A stretch of DNA of 44,367 nucleotides. Source: Mycobacterium sp. E3198 (GTDB lineage: Bacteria; Actinomycetota; Actinomycetes; Mycobacteriales; Mycobacteriaceae). The stretch covers positions 1-44,367 of the forward strand of contig NZ_LZIS01000006.1 in assembly GCF_001667015.1 (NCBI RefSeq). Reading direction: 5' to 3'. The notes below the pieces were generated by a model, which was not told where the DNA came from, did no database searches, and saw only the letters and a list, made by a program, of their open reading frames with translations. Shown here piece after piece: positions 25,217-33,932 of this stretch; positions within the stretch are counted from its first letter, which is position 1; each line of letters opens with the position of its first letter. A program made the translations under genes and the position numbers.

Positions 25217-25280
25217 CCGCGAGCGTGCGCAGAATGCCAGCGCGGACGGCGTGTCGGCGTACCAACACGCACGCTCGCGG
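25217..25280. repeat. Palindromic element C between hemD and hemB
   Basis: CCGCGAGCGTGCG (25217-25229) is the exact reverse complement of CGCACGCTCGCGG (25268-25280), with 38 nt between. The core CGAGCGTGCG is related to elements A and B. In the hem transcript the hairpin ends 12 nt before the hemB ATG. Confidence 0.85.
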
Positions 25281-25293
25281 GCATGGCGAGCAC

Positions 25294-26958
25294 TTAGCGC
25301 CTGCGGCTCTTCTTACGCGGCGGCGGCAGCGCCCCCTCGGCGCGCAGCCGCGCGGCGTGCTCGGCCAACGCGTCGACCAGCGGGCCGACGGCGGCGGTGT
25401 CGGGCTGCACGTCCACCCGCAGGCCGAATTCCGCGGCGGTCTCGGCGGTCTTGGGGCCGATGCAGGCGATGATCGTGCGCGCGTGCGGCTTGCCGGCGAT
25501 GCCGACCAGGTTGCGCACCGTCGAGCTGGAGGTGAAGCACACCGCGTCGAAGCCGCCCGTCTTGATCATCTCGCGGGTGGCCGCCGGCGGCGGCGCGGCG
25601 CGCACCGTCCGGTAGGCGGTGACGTCCTCGATCTCCCAGCCGCGCTCGCGCAGCCCCTCGGCCAGCGTCTCGGTGGCGATGTCGGCCCGCGGCAGCAGGA
25701 CCCGGTTGACCGGGTCGAAAATGCTGTCGTAGGGCGGGAAGTCGTCGAGCAGGCCGAGCGAGGACTGCTCGCCGGCCGGCACCAGCTCGGGGCTGATCCC
25801 GAAGGCGCGGACCCGGTCGGCCGTCGACTCGCCGACGCAGGCGATCTTCACGCCGGAGAACGCGCGGGCGTCCAGGCCGAACTCGCCGAACTTCTCCCAC
25901 ACGGCGCGCACCGCGTTGGTGGACGTGAACACCACCCACTGGAAGCGGCCGTCGACCAGTCCCTTGACGGCCCGCTCCATCTGGGCGGGGCTGCGCGGCG
26001 GCTCGACGGCGATGGTCGGCACCTCGATCGGCAGCGCGCCGTAGGACGTCAGCCGCTCGCTCATCTCGCCCGCCTGGTCCTTGGTGCGGGGCACCAACAC
26101 CGTCCACCCGTAGAGCGCGCGGCTCTCCCACCAGTTCAGCTTCGCCCGGCTGGCCACCGTCTTGCCGATGGTCACCACCAGCGGCCCGGTCATCGGGCCG
26201 GCCGGGTCGTTGCCGCCCAGGACGGCCGAATCGGTCAGGCCACCCAGCGTGGTCTCGACCGAGCGCTGCTGGCAGGTGGTGCCCTGCGCGGTCACCACGC
26301 AGGGGGTGGTCTCGGCCAGCTCGTGCTCGATCAGGGCGCGGGCCGCGTCGGCCAGGTGCGAGGCGGTGGCCTGCAGGATCAGCGGGCCGGGAGCCGCCGC
26401 CAGCGCCTCCCAATCCACCTGAGGGTCGCGGACGTCGGCGACCGTGTGCGACGAGCCCAGCGGCAGCCCCGCATAGGTCGGGACGGCACTCGTGGCGGCC
26501 AGCCCCGGCACGATCTCGATGTGCAGGTGGCTGCGGGCCACGGCGTTCACCTCGGTGATGACCGCGTCCAGCGTCAGCGGGTCGCCGGCCACCAGCCGCA
26601 CCACGTCGGCCCCCGAACGGGCCTCGGCGACAAGCGTTTTGGCGACCTCGGCGGGCTCGCCCAGCGCCGGCCGGATGTCCGGGCCACCGGCGATCACCGC
26701 CGCCGCCGCCTGGCCGGCGTCGCCTTCGGGGGCGGCGTCGGCGTTGCCGTCCGGGCCGGCCGGCGCCGGGCCGGAGACCGGCGGCAGGTCCTTGCCGACC
26801 AGCGCGAGCACGGGTTCGGGCACGTCGGGGTCGGTGAACACCAGTGCGGCGTTGGCCAGCACCGTGGCCGCCCGCGTCGTCAACAGTCCCGGGTCACCGG
26901 GGCCCGAGCCCACGAACGTGATGTGGCCCGGTCTCGGCTTACGCCCTCGCGTCGTCAT
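25294..26958 (-). CDS. hemD: Fused CobA-like / uroporphyrinogen-III synthase
   Basis: ATG at 26958 with GGGAG at 6-nt spacing; 554 residues. The N-terminal half is a SUMT (CobA) fold: VGSGPGDPGLLTTRA and GTTCQQRSVETTLGGL are present, but the catalytic-type RLKGGDPF is changed to RLVAGDPL and the usual YDRLV to FTDPDV, so methylation may be weak or lost. The C-terminal half from about residue 290 is uroporphyrinogen-III synthase (VLVPRTKDQAGEMSERL, VFTSTNAVRAV, FTSSSTVRNLVG). A low-complexity Pro/Gly/Asp insertion sits near residue 65. The tail PPPRKKSRRR is strongly basic. Cyclises hydroxymethylbilane. Confidence 0.95.
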   Translation of the reverse strand: MTTRGRKPRPGHITFVGSGPGDPGLLTTRAATVLANAALVFTDPDVPEPVLALVGKDLPPVSGPAPAGPDGNADAAPEGDAGQAAAAVIAGGPDIRPALGEPAEVAKTLVAEARSGADVVRLVAGDPLTLDAVITEVNAVARSHLHIEIVPGLAATSAVPTYAGLPLGSSHTVADVRDPQVDWEALAAAPGPLILQATASHLADAARALIEHELAETTPCVVTAQGTTCQQRSVETTLGGLTDSAVLGGNDPAGPMTGPLVVTIGKTVASRAKLNWWESRALYGWTVLVPRTKDQAGEMSERLTSYGALPIEVPTIAVEPPRSPAQMERAVKGLVDGRFQWVVFTSTNAVRAVWEKFGEFGLDARAFSGVKIACVGESTADRVRAFGISPELVPAGEQSSLGLLDDFPPYDSIFDPVNRVLLPRADIATETLAEGLRERGWEIEDVTAYRTVRAAPPPAATREMIKTGGFDAVCFTSSSTVRNLVGIAGKPHARTIIACIGPKTAETAAEFGLRVDVQPDTAAVGPLVDALAEHAARLRAEGALPPPRKKSRRR

Positions 26959-26980
26959 TGTCGCTCCCAAGTGACTCTCT

Positions 26981-27925
26981 TCAGTTTCCTCGCGCGGGGT
27001 CTTGCCGCGCTCCCCCAATCAGCTCTCCGGCCCCCAGCTCGAGCAGCTCGGCGGCGACCGAGAGCCCCAGCTCCCGTGCCCGACCGGGAGTGCCGATGCC
27101 GGACGCGCGGATCACGTCGGACCCGTCCAGCGCCGCCACGCAGCCGCGCAGCGACAGCTCTTCGAAGACCCGGCCCTCCTCATCGATGGACTCGACCACC
27201 TCGGCGATCGCGCCCACCGGTGCCGAGCAACCGGCCTCCAGTTCGGCCAGCAGGGCTCGCTCCGCGGTGACCGCCGCGCGCGTGTCGGCGTCGTCCAACT
27301 CCGCCAAAACCGCCGCCAGCTCGGCGCCGGCGCGGCACTCGACGGCGAGCGCGCCCTGAGCCGGTGCTGGCAACATCTGCACCGGCTCTAGCGTCTCGGT
27401 GACATCGTCGAGGCGGCCCAGCCGGGCGAGACCGGCCCTGGCCACCACGATCGCGTCAAGATCACCATTGCTTACCCTGTTCAACCTGGTATCTAGGTTG
27501 CCTCGTAGGGGGCGGATTTCCAAACCGAGACCCAATGCTCTAAGCTGTGCGGCCCGCCGCGGCGACGACGTGCCCACCAGCGAACCCGCCGGCAACTCCC
27601 CCAGCACCAGCCCGTCGCGGGCGACCAGCGCGTCGCGGGGGTCGTTGCGCGGCGGTATCGCGGCGATGGTGAACCTCGGGTCGTCGGCCGTGGGCAAATC
27701 CTTGTGCGAGTGCACCGCGGCGTCGACGCGGCCATCGTCGATGGCCTCGCGCAGTGCGGTGGTGAAGGCGCCCACGCCCAGGCTCTGGATGGGCGCCGAC
27801 GACCGGTCGCCGGCCGTGCTGATGATGACCAGTTCGGCTGGATGGCCGTTGGCGATCAAAGCGTCTCTGACGACACCGGCCTGGGTGGTGGCCAACAGGC
27901 TGCCCCGGGTGCCTATCCGGATCAC
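26981..27925 (-). CDS. hemC: Hydroxymethylbilane synthase (porphobilinogen deaminase)
   Basis: GTG at 27925, 13 nt after the hemA stop; 314 residues. The dipyrromethane cofactor attaches to C233 in [11 protein letters not shown]. The substrate-binding stretches [32 protein letters not shown] and [10 protein letters not shown] are intact. It joins four porphobilinogens into hydroxymethylbilane for HemD, encoded 22 nt downstream. A longer start upstream would run into hemA. Confidence 0.97.
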   Translation of the reverse strand: MIRIGTRGSLLATTQAGVVRDALIANGHPAELVIISTAGDRSSAPIQSLGVGAFTTALREAIDDGRVDAAVHSHKDLPTADDPRFTIAAIPPRNDPRDALVARDGLVLGELPAGSLVGTSSPRRAAQLRALGLGLEIRPLRGNLDTRLNRVSNGDLDAIVVARAGLARLGRLDDVTETLEPVQMLPAPAQGALAVECRAGAELAAVLAELDDADTRAAVTAERALLAELEAGCSAPVGAIAEVVESIDEEGRVFEELSLRGCVAALDGSDVIRASGIGTPGRARELGLSVAAELLELGAGELIGGARQDPARGN

Positions 27926-27938
27926 GTGCGGCAATCGG

Positions 27939-29318
27939 CTACTCGCCGGACTGTTGAGGTGTGCTGACGTCGAATCCGCTTGGGGCGACTGGTAATTCAC
28001 CAGCGGCGACGGCGGCCACCGAGTCAATGGCGGTCTGGTCGAGTTCGAAGAGTTCGCGCAGCGCCTCGGCGTAGCTGTCGCCGCCCGGCGCGCTGGCCAG
28101 CTGTTTGATCCGCACGGTGGGCGCGTGCAGCAGCTTGTCGACGACGCGGCGCACGGTGCGCGCCACCTCCTCGCGGTGCGCGCTTTCCAGGCCGGGCAGC
28201 CGGTTGTCGAGGCGCAGCAGCTCGGCCTCGACGACGTCGGCGGCCCGCTGGCGCAGCGCCGTCACCGTCGGGGTGACCTCGGCCATCCGCTGCCCGGCCA
28301 GGTAGGTGGCGACCTCGGCCGCCACGATGTGGCGCGCCGCGTCGACGTCGGCGGCCGCGGCGTGGGCCGACGGCTCGCGCTGCACGCGGTCCACGTCGAC
28401 GACCCACACCCCGGGCAGCCCGGCGACGGCCGGGTCGACGTCGCGCGGCATGCCCAGGTCGCAGATGACCAGCGGGTGGGTCGCCTCGTCGCGGCGGGCC
28501 GCGGCCAGCGCGTGGTGCACGTCGGCGAGCGAGACGACGGGGCTGACCGCGCCCGTGCAGCTGACCACGGCGTCGGCGCCCGCCAGCGCGTCGGGCAGCC
28601 GGTCCAGCGTGAGCGCCTCGGCCCGCACGCCGGATTCGCGGATCTTGCGGGCCAGCCGCTGCGCGCGGGACGCCGACCGGTTGACCACCGCGATGTGCTC
28701 GATGCCGGCCCGGATCAGGTGCGCCGAGGACAGCGCGCCCATCGCCCCGGCGCCGACGACCACCGCGGTCTTGCCGGCCAGCCCGCCCAGCCTGCGCTCG
28801 GCCATGCCCAGGGCGACCGACACCACCGAGGCGCCGGCGGCGTCGATGGCGGTTTCGGAGTGCACCCGCTTGCCCACCGACAGCGCCCGCTGGGCCAGCT
28901 CGTGCAGCACCCGGCCGACGGTGCGGTTGGCCTCGGCGGTCCCGTAGGCGCGGCGCACCTGGCCCAGCACCTGCTGCTCGCCGATCACCGCGGAATCCAG
29001 GCCGCTGGCCACCGCGAACAGGTGCTCGACGGCGGCCTCGCTGTAGCGGACGTACGCGTAGCGGGTCAGGTCGCTCATCGACATCCCGGAGTGCTCCGAC
29101 AGCACCTGCCCGACCACCGCCAACCCGCCGTGGAACGCGTCGACGACGGCGTAGACCTCGACCCGGTTGCAGGTCGAGAGCACCATCGCCTCGGTCACCA
29201 GCGGCGACTGCAACACCCGATCGACGATCTTGACCTGATCGGATTCGTCGATGCTGAGTTGTTCCAGGACGGAGACCGGCGCACTGCGGTGCGAAACCCC
29301 GAAGAGCAGGACGCTCAC
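27939..29318 (-). CDS. hemA: Glutamyl-tRNA reductase
   Basis: GTG at 29318; 459 residues. Catalytic C50 is in [22 protein letters not shown] is the N-terminal signature; [15 protein letters not shown] is the NADPH site; a C-terminal dimerisation helix bundle follows. It reduces Glu-tRNA to glutamate-1-semialdehyde, the first committed step of the C5 heme pathway, and feeds HemL (12701-14053). It heads hemA-hemC-hemD-hemB. The ~100-nt leader shows no recognisable riboswitch. Confidence 0.97.
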   Translation of the reverse strand: MSVLLFGVSHRSAPVSVLEQLSIDESDQVKIVDRVLQSPLVTEAMVLSTCNRVEVYAVVDAFHGGLAVVGQVLSEHSGMSMSDLTRYAYVRYSEAAVEHLFAVASGLDSAVIGEQQVLGQVRRAYGTAEANRTVGRVLHELAQRALSVGKRVHSETAIDAAGASVVSVALGMAERRLGGLAGKTAVVVGAGAMGALSSAHLIRAGIEHIAVVNRSASRAQRLARKIRESGVRAEALTLDRLPDALAGADAVVSCTGAVSPVVSLADVHHALAAARRDEATHPLVICDLGMPRDVDPAVAGLPGVWVVDVDRVQREPSAHAAAADVDAARHIVAAEVATYLAGQRMAEVTPTVTALRQRAADVVEAELLRLDNRLPGLESAHREEVARTVRRVVDKLLHAPTVRIKQLASAPGGDSYAEALRELFELDQTAIDSVAAVAAGELPVAPSGFDVSTPQQSGE

Positions 29319-29407
29319 GGCAGCATCACCTGGCCAGCTCCCTTGCTTCCCCAGTAACTGAACTGCTGTCCACGGTAATCGTTAATCAGCTGGGCTACCA
29401 AATAAGT

Positions 29408-29431
29408 ACCTCGCCCGCTACCGGGCGAGGT
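29408..29431. terminator. Stem-loop at the stop of the glutaredoxin-like gene
   Basis: ACCTCGCCCG (29408-29417) and CGGGCGAGGT (29422-29431) form a perfect 10-bp stem with a CTAC loop. The TAG stop of the upstream gene lies in the loop (29418-29420). There is no U-tract, as usual for mycobacterial terminators. It would separate this gene from hemA. Confidence 0.6.
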
Positions 29432-29693
29432 CGGCGCGCAGCCGCGGCTCGTCCAGCTCCCAGTAACTGTGCTCCCGCCCGTCCAGCAGGATCACCGGGA
29501 GGCGATCGCCGAACTCCGCCCGCAGTCGAGGGTCGCCCGCCGCCGCTGCGGCGTCGACGTCGGTCGAGGCCAGCTCGAAGCCCAGCTCGTCGGCCAGTTC
29601 GACCAGCCGGGCGTGCACGCGCAGGCAGATCGTGCAGCCGTCGCGGGTCAGCAGCTCCACCCGCGGTCGGCGTGCGCCCTGCGTCATGGCCAT
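29418..29693 (-). CDS. Glutaredoxin-like thioredoxin-fold protein, Rv0508-like
   Basis: 91 residues from the ATG at 29693; ATG 29687 is a close alternative. A redox motif CTIC at residues 20-23 follows the first beta-strand (RVELLTRDG). LPVILLDGREHSYWEL contains the cis-Pro and third strand of the fold (DUF836 type). It could reduce a disulfide or mixed thiol in the cytosol; the partner is unknown. It lies upstream of hemA, separated by a strong hairpin, and is divergent from the WXG100 pair. Confidence 0.88.
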   Translation of the reverse strand: MAMTQGARRPRVELLTRDGCTICLRVHARLVELADELGFELASTDVDAAAAAGDPRLRAEFGDRLPVILLDGREHSYWELDEPRLRADLAR

Positions 29694-29747
29694 CAGTGTG
29701 GCAGCGGGTGACCCCCAGACTGAATTGTGGGGCCACGCCGCGGCGGA

Positions 29748-29753
29748 TAGGTT
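29748..29753 (+). promoter_or_regulatory. -10 element (TAGGTT) at leaderless distance from the WXG100 pair
   Basis: TAGGTT-GCCGCT-GTG: the hexamer ends six bases before the GTG at 29760. The same TAGGTT-N6-GTG occurs at ppx1 (40316). There is no Shine-Dalgarno sequence. Confidence 0.55.
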
Positions 29754-29759
29754 GCCGCT

Positions 29760-30068
29760 GTGGCCGGGGACACGGTGCGGGTCGACCCGCTGGCGATGCG
29801 GGGCTTCGCGGAGGCGCTGTCCGGTCGCGCCGAGGAGCTGCGGAATCAGTTCGCGGAGCTCAACGCGGCGGTCGGCGACATGCTGGGCGGGTGGCGCGGA
29901 ACCTCCGGAAGCGCGTACGCCGCCGCGTGGGAGCTGTGGCACCGCGGCGCCGGCGAGGTCGAGGTGGGCCTGTCGCTGCTGGCGCGGTCGGTGGGTCAGG
30001 CCGGTGGGCTCTACCGGCACACCGAGGCGTCGTCCTCCCACGCGCTGCGCGGGGTGCGCGGTGGCTGA
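29760..30068 (+). CDS. WXG100 protein, EsxF-like
   Basis: 102 residues, two helices joined by the WxG turn in MLGGWRGTSGSAY (W45, G47). A YxxxE secretion signal, YRHTE, lies at 85-89 after the second helix, as in the CFP-10 type partner of an ESX heterodimer. The stretch AYAAAWELWHRGAGEVEVGLS is very like EsxF (Rv3905c) of M. tuberculosis as I remember it. The gene overlaps the next WXG100 gene by 8 nt. No ESX core gene and no CpnT-type toxin is nearby, so export would need an ESX system encoded elsewhere. Confidence 0.87.
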   Translation: MAGDTVRVDPLAMRGFAEALSGRAEELRNQFAELNAAVGDMLGGWRGTSGSAYAAAWELWHRGAGEVEVGLSLLARSVGQAGGLYRHTEASSSHALRGVRGG

Positions 30069-30351
30069 GGCGTTTCGGGTGGATCCACGGGCGCTGGCCG
30101 ATGCGGTGCACCAAATGTCGGAGTTTGCGGGCCGCGCCGAGGGCATGCTGGCCGAAATCGATTCTCTGGTAAGCACTTTGCACTCGACCTGGACGGGAAG
30201 CGGCGCGGCGGCCCACGCCGAGGCGCATCGGCACTGGGCCCGCGGTGAGGCGATGATGCGCGAGGCCCTGGCCCAATTGCGGGCCGCCGGCGAGACGGCG
30301 CACGGAAATTACACCGGCGCGATGTCGACGAACGCGGCCATGTGGTCCTGA
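30061..30351 (+). CDS. WXG100 protein, EsxE-like
   Basis: 96 residues from the GTG at 30061. The WxG turn is in HSTWTGSGAAAH (W44, G46). The second helix holds EAHRHWARGEAMMREALAQL and the C-terminus GNYTGAMSTNAAMWS, which resembles EsxE (Rv3904c) as I recall it. There is no YxxxD/E, as expected when the partner carries the signal. Overlap with the upstream gene makes equimolar synthesis likely, and the two should form a four-helix heterodimer. Confidence 0.86.
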   Translation: MAEAFRVDPRALADAVHQMSEFAGRAEGMLAEIDSLVSTLHSTWTGSGAAAHAEAHRHWARGEAMMREALAQLRAAGETAHGNYTGAMSTNAAMWS

Positions 30352-30394
30352 CCTGACGCCTCAGGCGCGCAAACCGCCCCCGGCAGCAGCCGGA

Positions 30395-30400
30395 TAGGGT
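30395..30400 (+). promoter_or_regulatory. -10 element (TAGGGT) upstream of serB1
   Basis: Predicted transcription start near 30407, which is beyond the in-frame ATG at 30403. This favours the TTG at 30457, which has its own AGGAGG. Confidence 0.4.
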
Positions 30401-30456
30401 TGATGTCGGTCATCCCAGGGATTACCGGGCGGCACGGCGAGCTAGGAGGTTGGGCC

Positions 30457-31374
30457 TTGGATTCAGCGGCTTCCTCTGAGCCGGGCGGCACGGAACCCAC
30501 CGGCCGCACCGACCTGGACGCGCTGGTGGACAACGCGAGCGCCGAACGCGCGCTGGAGGACCTGAAGGCCAATGCCCCCGAAGAAGGCCGCCCGCAGCCA
30601 CCGATCGACCTGACCGCGGCCGCGTTCTTCGACGTGGACAACACCCTGGTGCAGGGGTCCTCCGCGGTGCACTTCGGGCGCGGGCTGGCCGCGCGCAACT
30701 ACTTCACCTACCGCGACGTGCTCGGATTCATCTACGCCCAGGCCAAGTTCCAGCTGCTGGGCACGGAGAACAGCAACGACGTCGCCGCCGGGCGGCGCAA
30801 GGCGCTCGCCTTCATCGAGGGCCGCTCGGTCGACCAACTGGTGGCGCTGGGCGAGGAGATCTACGACGAGATCATCGCCGACAAGATCTGGGCCGGCACC
30901 CGCGCGCTGACGCAGATGCACCTCGACGCCGGCCAGCAGGTGTGGCTCATCACCGCCACGCCGTACGAGCTCGCGGCGACGATCGCGCGCCGGCTCGGGC
31001 TGACCGGCGCGCTGGGGACCGTGGCCGAATCGGTCGACGGCGTTTTCACCGGCCGGCTGGTCGGCGAGATCCTGCACGGCCCCGGCAAGGCCCACGCCGT
31101 GCGCTCGCTGGCCATCCGCGAGGGCCTCAACCTCAAGCGCTGCACCGCTTATTCCGACAGCTACAACGACGTGCCCATGCTGTCGCTGGTCGGTACGGCC
31201 GTCGCCATCAACCCCGACGCACGCCTGCGGGCCCTGGCCCGCGAACGCGGTTGGGAGATCCGCGACTTTCGCACCGCCCGCAAGGCCGCGCGGATCGGGG
31301 TGCCGTCGGCCCTGGCCCTGGGCGCGGCCGGCGGCGCGCTGGCGGCACTGGCGTCGCGGCGGCAATCGCGCTGA
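30457..31374 (+). CDS. serB1: HAD-superfamily phosphatase (SerB1-like, class IB)
   Basis: TTG at 30457 with AGGAGG (30444-30449) at 7-nt spacing; 305 residues. An in-frame ATG at 30403 would add 18. HAD motif I is [11 protein letters not shown] with nucleophile D59 and D61; motif II is in [10 protein letters not shown]; motif III is the Lys of [10 protein letters not shown]; motif IV is [12 protein letters not shown]. The cap is helical. A hydrophobic helix near the C-terminus ([15 protein letters not shown]) may anchor it to the membrane. Substrate not proven; the family includes phosphoserine phosphatase-like enzymes. Confidence 0.88.
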   Translation: MDSAASSEPGGTEPTGRTDLDALVDNASAERALEDLKANAPEEGRPQPPIDLTAAAFFDVDNTLVQGSSAVHFGRGLAARNYFTYRDVLGFIYAQAKFQLLGTENSNDVAAGRRKALAFIEGRSVDQLVALGEEIYDEIIADKIWAGTRALTQMHLDAGQQVWLITATPYELAATIARRLGLTGALGTVAESVDGVFTGRLVGEILHGPGKAHAVRSLAIREGLNLKRCTAYSDSYNDVPMLSLVGTAVAINPDARLRALARERGWEIRDFRTARKAARIGVPSALALGAAGGALAALASRRQSR

Positions 31375-31380
31375 TAGGCT
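31375..31380 (+). promoter_or_regulatory. Candidate -10 (TAGGCT) before the UPF0336 gene
   Basis: TAGGCT begins one base after the serB1 stop codon; transcription would start near 31387. The leader carries GGGGAG (31404-31409) before the ATG at 31419. Confidence 0.38.
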
Positions 31381-31418
31381 GCGCCGCTGAGACGTATTCG
31401 AACGGGGAGCGCAGCGGC

Positions 31419-31931
31419 ATGACAGTCCCAGAATCGGCCCAAGGACTCATCGGCAGCCACTACCGGGCACCGGATTATTTCCAGGTCGGGCGCGAAAAAA
31501 TTCGGGAGTTCGCGCAGGCGATCAAAGACGAGCACCCGACGCACTACGGCGAGGCCGACGCCGCCGCCGCCGGCTACCCCGCGCTCGTGGCGCCGCTGAC
31601 CTTCCTGGCCATCGCGGGGCGGCGCGTGCAATTGGAGATCTTCACCAAATTCAACATCCCGATCAACATCGCCCGGATCATGCACCGCGACCAGAAGTTT
31701 CAGTATCACCGCCCGATCCTGGCGCACGATAAGCTGTACTTCGACACCTACCTAGACTCAGTGATCGAATCCCACGGCGCGGTGATCGTTGAAATCCGCA
31801 GCGAAGTCACGGACGCCGAGGGCGAGCCGGTCGTCACCAGCGTCGTTACGATGCTGGGGGAGGCCGCACACCAGGACGCAGGCGCTGAAGAAACCGTCGC
31901 CGCGGTCGCATCCATATCTGCCGGAAAGTAG
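31419..31931 (+). CDS. UPF0336 / MaoC-like hydratase, HadA-type N-terminal domain, Rv0504c-like
   Basis: 170 residues from the ATG at 31419. Hot-dog fold of the UPF0336 group that includes HadA and HadC, the non-catalytic partners of HadB in mycolic acid FAS-II dehydratase. Conserved features are [32 protein letters not shown] and [21 protein letters not shown]; the MaoC catalytic D-x4-H motif is not evident. It may bind long-chain acyl substrates or pair with a HadB-like subunit. It sits between serB1 and cmaA2. Confidence 0.85.
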   Translation: MTVPESAQGLIGSHYRAPDYFQVGREKIREFAQAIKDEHPTHYGEADAAAAGYPALVAPLTFLAIAGRRVQLEIFTKFNIPINIARIMHRDQKFQYHRPILAHDKLYFDTYLDSVIESHGAVIVEIRSEVTDAEGEPVVTSVVTMLGEAAHQDAGAEETVAAVASISAGK

Positions 31932-31942
31932 GGGCGATTCCA

Positions 31943-32851
31943 ATGTCACAGGGCGAATCGGGTGGTACCCAGCTCAAGCCGCCGGTCGAGGCGGTCCGAT
32001 CCCATTACGACAAGTCGAACGAGTTTTTCAAGCTGTGGCTCGACCCGTCGATGACGTACAGCTGCGGTTACTGGGAAGACGGCGCGACGACGCTGGAAGA
32101 GGCCCAGTACGCCAAGCGCAAGCTCGCCCTGGACAAGCTCAACCTCGAGCCCGGCATGACGCTGCTGGACATCGGCTCCGGCTGGGGCTCGACCATGCGC
32201 CACGCCGTCGCGGAATACGACGTGAACGTCATCGGCCTGACGTTGAGCGAGAACCAGTACGCCCACTGCGTGGCCGAGTTCGACAAAATGGACAGCCCCC
32301 GCCGCAAAGAGGTGCGGATCCAGGGCTGGGAGGAATTTCCCGAGGACGAGCGGATCGACCGCATTGTGTCGCTGGGCGCGTTCGAGCACTTCGCTGACGG
32401 AGCCGGCGATGCCGGATACGAGCGTTACGGCGTCTTCTTCAAGAAGTTCTACAACCTGCTGCCCGACGACGGCCGGATGCTGCTGCACAGCATCGTGGTG
32501 CCCACCGCCGAGGAGGGCAAGGCGATGGGCCTGAAGACCACCATGACCTTGCTGCGGTTCATCAGTTTCATCCTGAGGGAGATCTACCCGGGCGGCAGGT
32601 TGCCTCAGGTCGAGCAGGTCGACAGGTACTCCACCGAGGCCGGTTTCAAGATCGAGCGCCATCACTTCATCGGCAAAAACTACGTTCCGACGCTGACGGC
32701 CTGGGCGGACGCGCTCGAGGCGCACAAGGACGAGGCGATCGCCCTCAAGGGTCAGGAGACCTACGAGATCTACCTGCACTACCTGCGGGGCTGCTCGGAC
32801 CTGTTCCGCGACGGCTACACGAACGTGTGCCAGTTCACCATGGTCAAGTAG
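31943..32851 (+). CDS. cmaA2: Cyclopropane mycolic acid synthase
   Basis: 302 residues; ATG 11 nt after the upstream stop. SAM-binding motif I reads [10 protein letters not shown], where most relatives have GCGWG. Active-site residues that hold bicarbonate in the family are present: C41 (TYSCGYW), E148 (GAFEHF), H182 (LLHSIVV) and Y229 (VDRYS). [19 protein letters not shown] is the family's N-terminal signature. CmaA2 adds the trans cyclopropane to keto- and methoxymycolates in M. tuberculosis. Divergence in the C-terminal half means the exact product here could differ. Confidence 0.93.
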   Translation: MSQGESGGTQLKPPVEAVRSHYDKSNEFFKLWLDPSMTYSCGYWEDGATTLEEAQYAKRKLALDKLNLEPGMTLLDIGSGWGSTMRHAVAEYDVNVIGLTLSENQYAHCVAEFDKMDSPRRKEVRIQGWEEFPEDERIDRIVSLGAFEHFADGAGDAGYERYGVFFKKFYNLLPDDGRMLLHSIVVPTAEEGKAMGLKTTMTLLRFISFILREIYPGGRLPQVEQVDRYSTEAGFKIERHHFIGKNYVPTLTAWADALEAHKDEAIALKGQETYEIYLHYLRGCSDLFRDGYTNVCQFTMVK

Positions 32852-32859
32852 CGAAAAGC

Positions 32860-33927
32860 TCAGCCGAAGAAGATGTTGCGGCGCCCGGCCAGCAGCCGGT
32901 ACAGCGTCTGCTGGATCGTTTCGCGCACCTGATCGGTCAGCTCGAAGGTGACCATCGGGTCCTCGGCGTCGGAGGCGGCGTAGTCGTTCGTGTAGATCGG
33001 CTCACCGAACGCGATGCGCCACTTGGACGGCAGCGGCACCAGGCCCGCGGGCCCGGCCAGCGGGAACAGCGGGGTGACCGGGAAGTACGGCAGCCCGAAC
33101 AGCCGCGCCAGCAGCTTGACGTCGGTGAGCATCGGGTAGATCTCTTCGGAACCGACGATCGAGCACGGGACGATCGGGGCCTTGGTGCGCAGCGCCGCCG
33201 TCACGAAGCCGCCACGCCCGAACCGCTGCAACCGGTAGCGGTCCTCGAAACGCTTGCCCAGCCCCTTGTAGCCCTCCGGGAACACGGCGGTGAGCTCGCC
33301 GGCGGCCAGCAGGCGATGCGCGTCCGCCGTGCAGGCCATGGTGTGGCCCGCCTTGCGGGCGGCTTCGCCGACCACGGGCAGGTCGAAAACCATGTCGGCG
33401 GCCAGCAGCCGCAGGTCCCGCTGCGCCGGGTGCTCGTCGTGCACCGCCACGGACAGCATCAGCCCGTCGAACGGCAACACCCCGGCGTGGTTGGCCACCA
33501 CCAACGCGGCGCCGTCGCTCGGCAGGTTCTCGATGCCGCTGACCTCGACCCGGAACCACGACCGGAAGAAGAAGCGCAGCAGCGGCCGAACGATCGCGCT
33601 GTTGAAGTGCGGATCGAAGCCGAACTCGTCGACGGCGTAGTCACCCATGAACCGCTGCCGCAGGAAGCCCGCGACCGCGGCGACCTTCTGCGCCAGATCG
33701 TTGAGCGGCGCCTCCGCCGTGGACGTCGTGCCGGCGGCGCGGCGGTGTTCGTCGATTTCGCGCACGACCGCGGCGATCTGTTCGGCCGACGCCCGACCGC
33801 GCGGATCGGTGAGCAAGGAGGGATGTTGACGGGACGACTCGGCTCGCTGATCGGCTCTACGGCGCGCTGCTACCCGACCCCGATTTGTATGCAGTGGAAT
33901 GACGTTCGCTCTGGTTTCGCCAGCCAC
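32860..33927 (-). CDS. Membrane-associated acyltransferase (PlsC-like), Rv0502-like
   Basis: GTG at 33927, five nt after the galE2 stop; 355 residues. Acyltransferase motifs: VVANHAGVLPFDG (His and Asp six residues apart, not the usual four), VFPEGYKGLGK (EG motif), and APIVPCSIVGSEEIYP. The N-terminal ~100 residues are charged. It probably transfers an acyl chain to a glycerol- or sugar-lipid. The tight coupling to galE2 suggests a joint step. A longer ATG/GTG start would overlap galE2 fully and is rejected. Confidence 0.87.
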   Translation of the reverse strand: MAGETRANVIPLHTNRGRVAARRRADQRAESSRQHPSLLTDPRGRASAEQIAAVVREIDEHRRAAGTTSTAEAPLNDLAQKVAAVAGFLRQRFMGDYAVDEFGFDPHFNSAIVRPLLRFFFRSWFRVEVSGIENLPSDGAALVVANHAGVLPFDGLMLSVAVHDEHPAQRDLRLLAADMVFDLPVVGEAARKAGHTMACTADAHRLLAAGELTAVFPEGYKGLGKRFEDRYRLQRFGRGGFVTAALRTKAPIVPCSIVGSEEIYPMLTDVKLLARLFGLPYFPVTPLFPLAGPAGLVPLPSKWRIAFGEPIYTNDYAASDAEDPMVTFELTDQVRETIQQTLYRLLAGRRNIFFG

Positions 33928-33932
33928 GATAC

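Noticed and set aside
25120..27270. 716-codon plus-strand frame opposite hemD/hemB
   Set aside because: No motif, and it spans palindrome C and two certain genes in antisense.
29319..29407. Riboswitch or tRNA-like element in the hemA leader
   Set aside because: No conserved box or strong fold is visible in this ~90-nt stretch.
30403..30456. ATG at 30403 as the serB1 start
   Set aside because: The likely -10 (30395-30400) would place +1 downstream of it, and the TTG at 30457 has a perfect AGGAGG.
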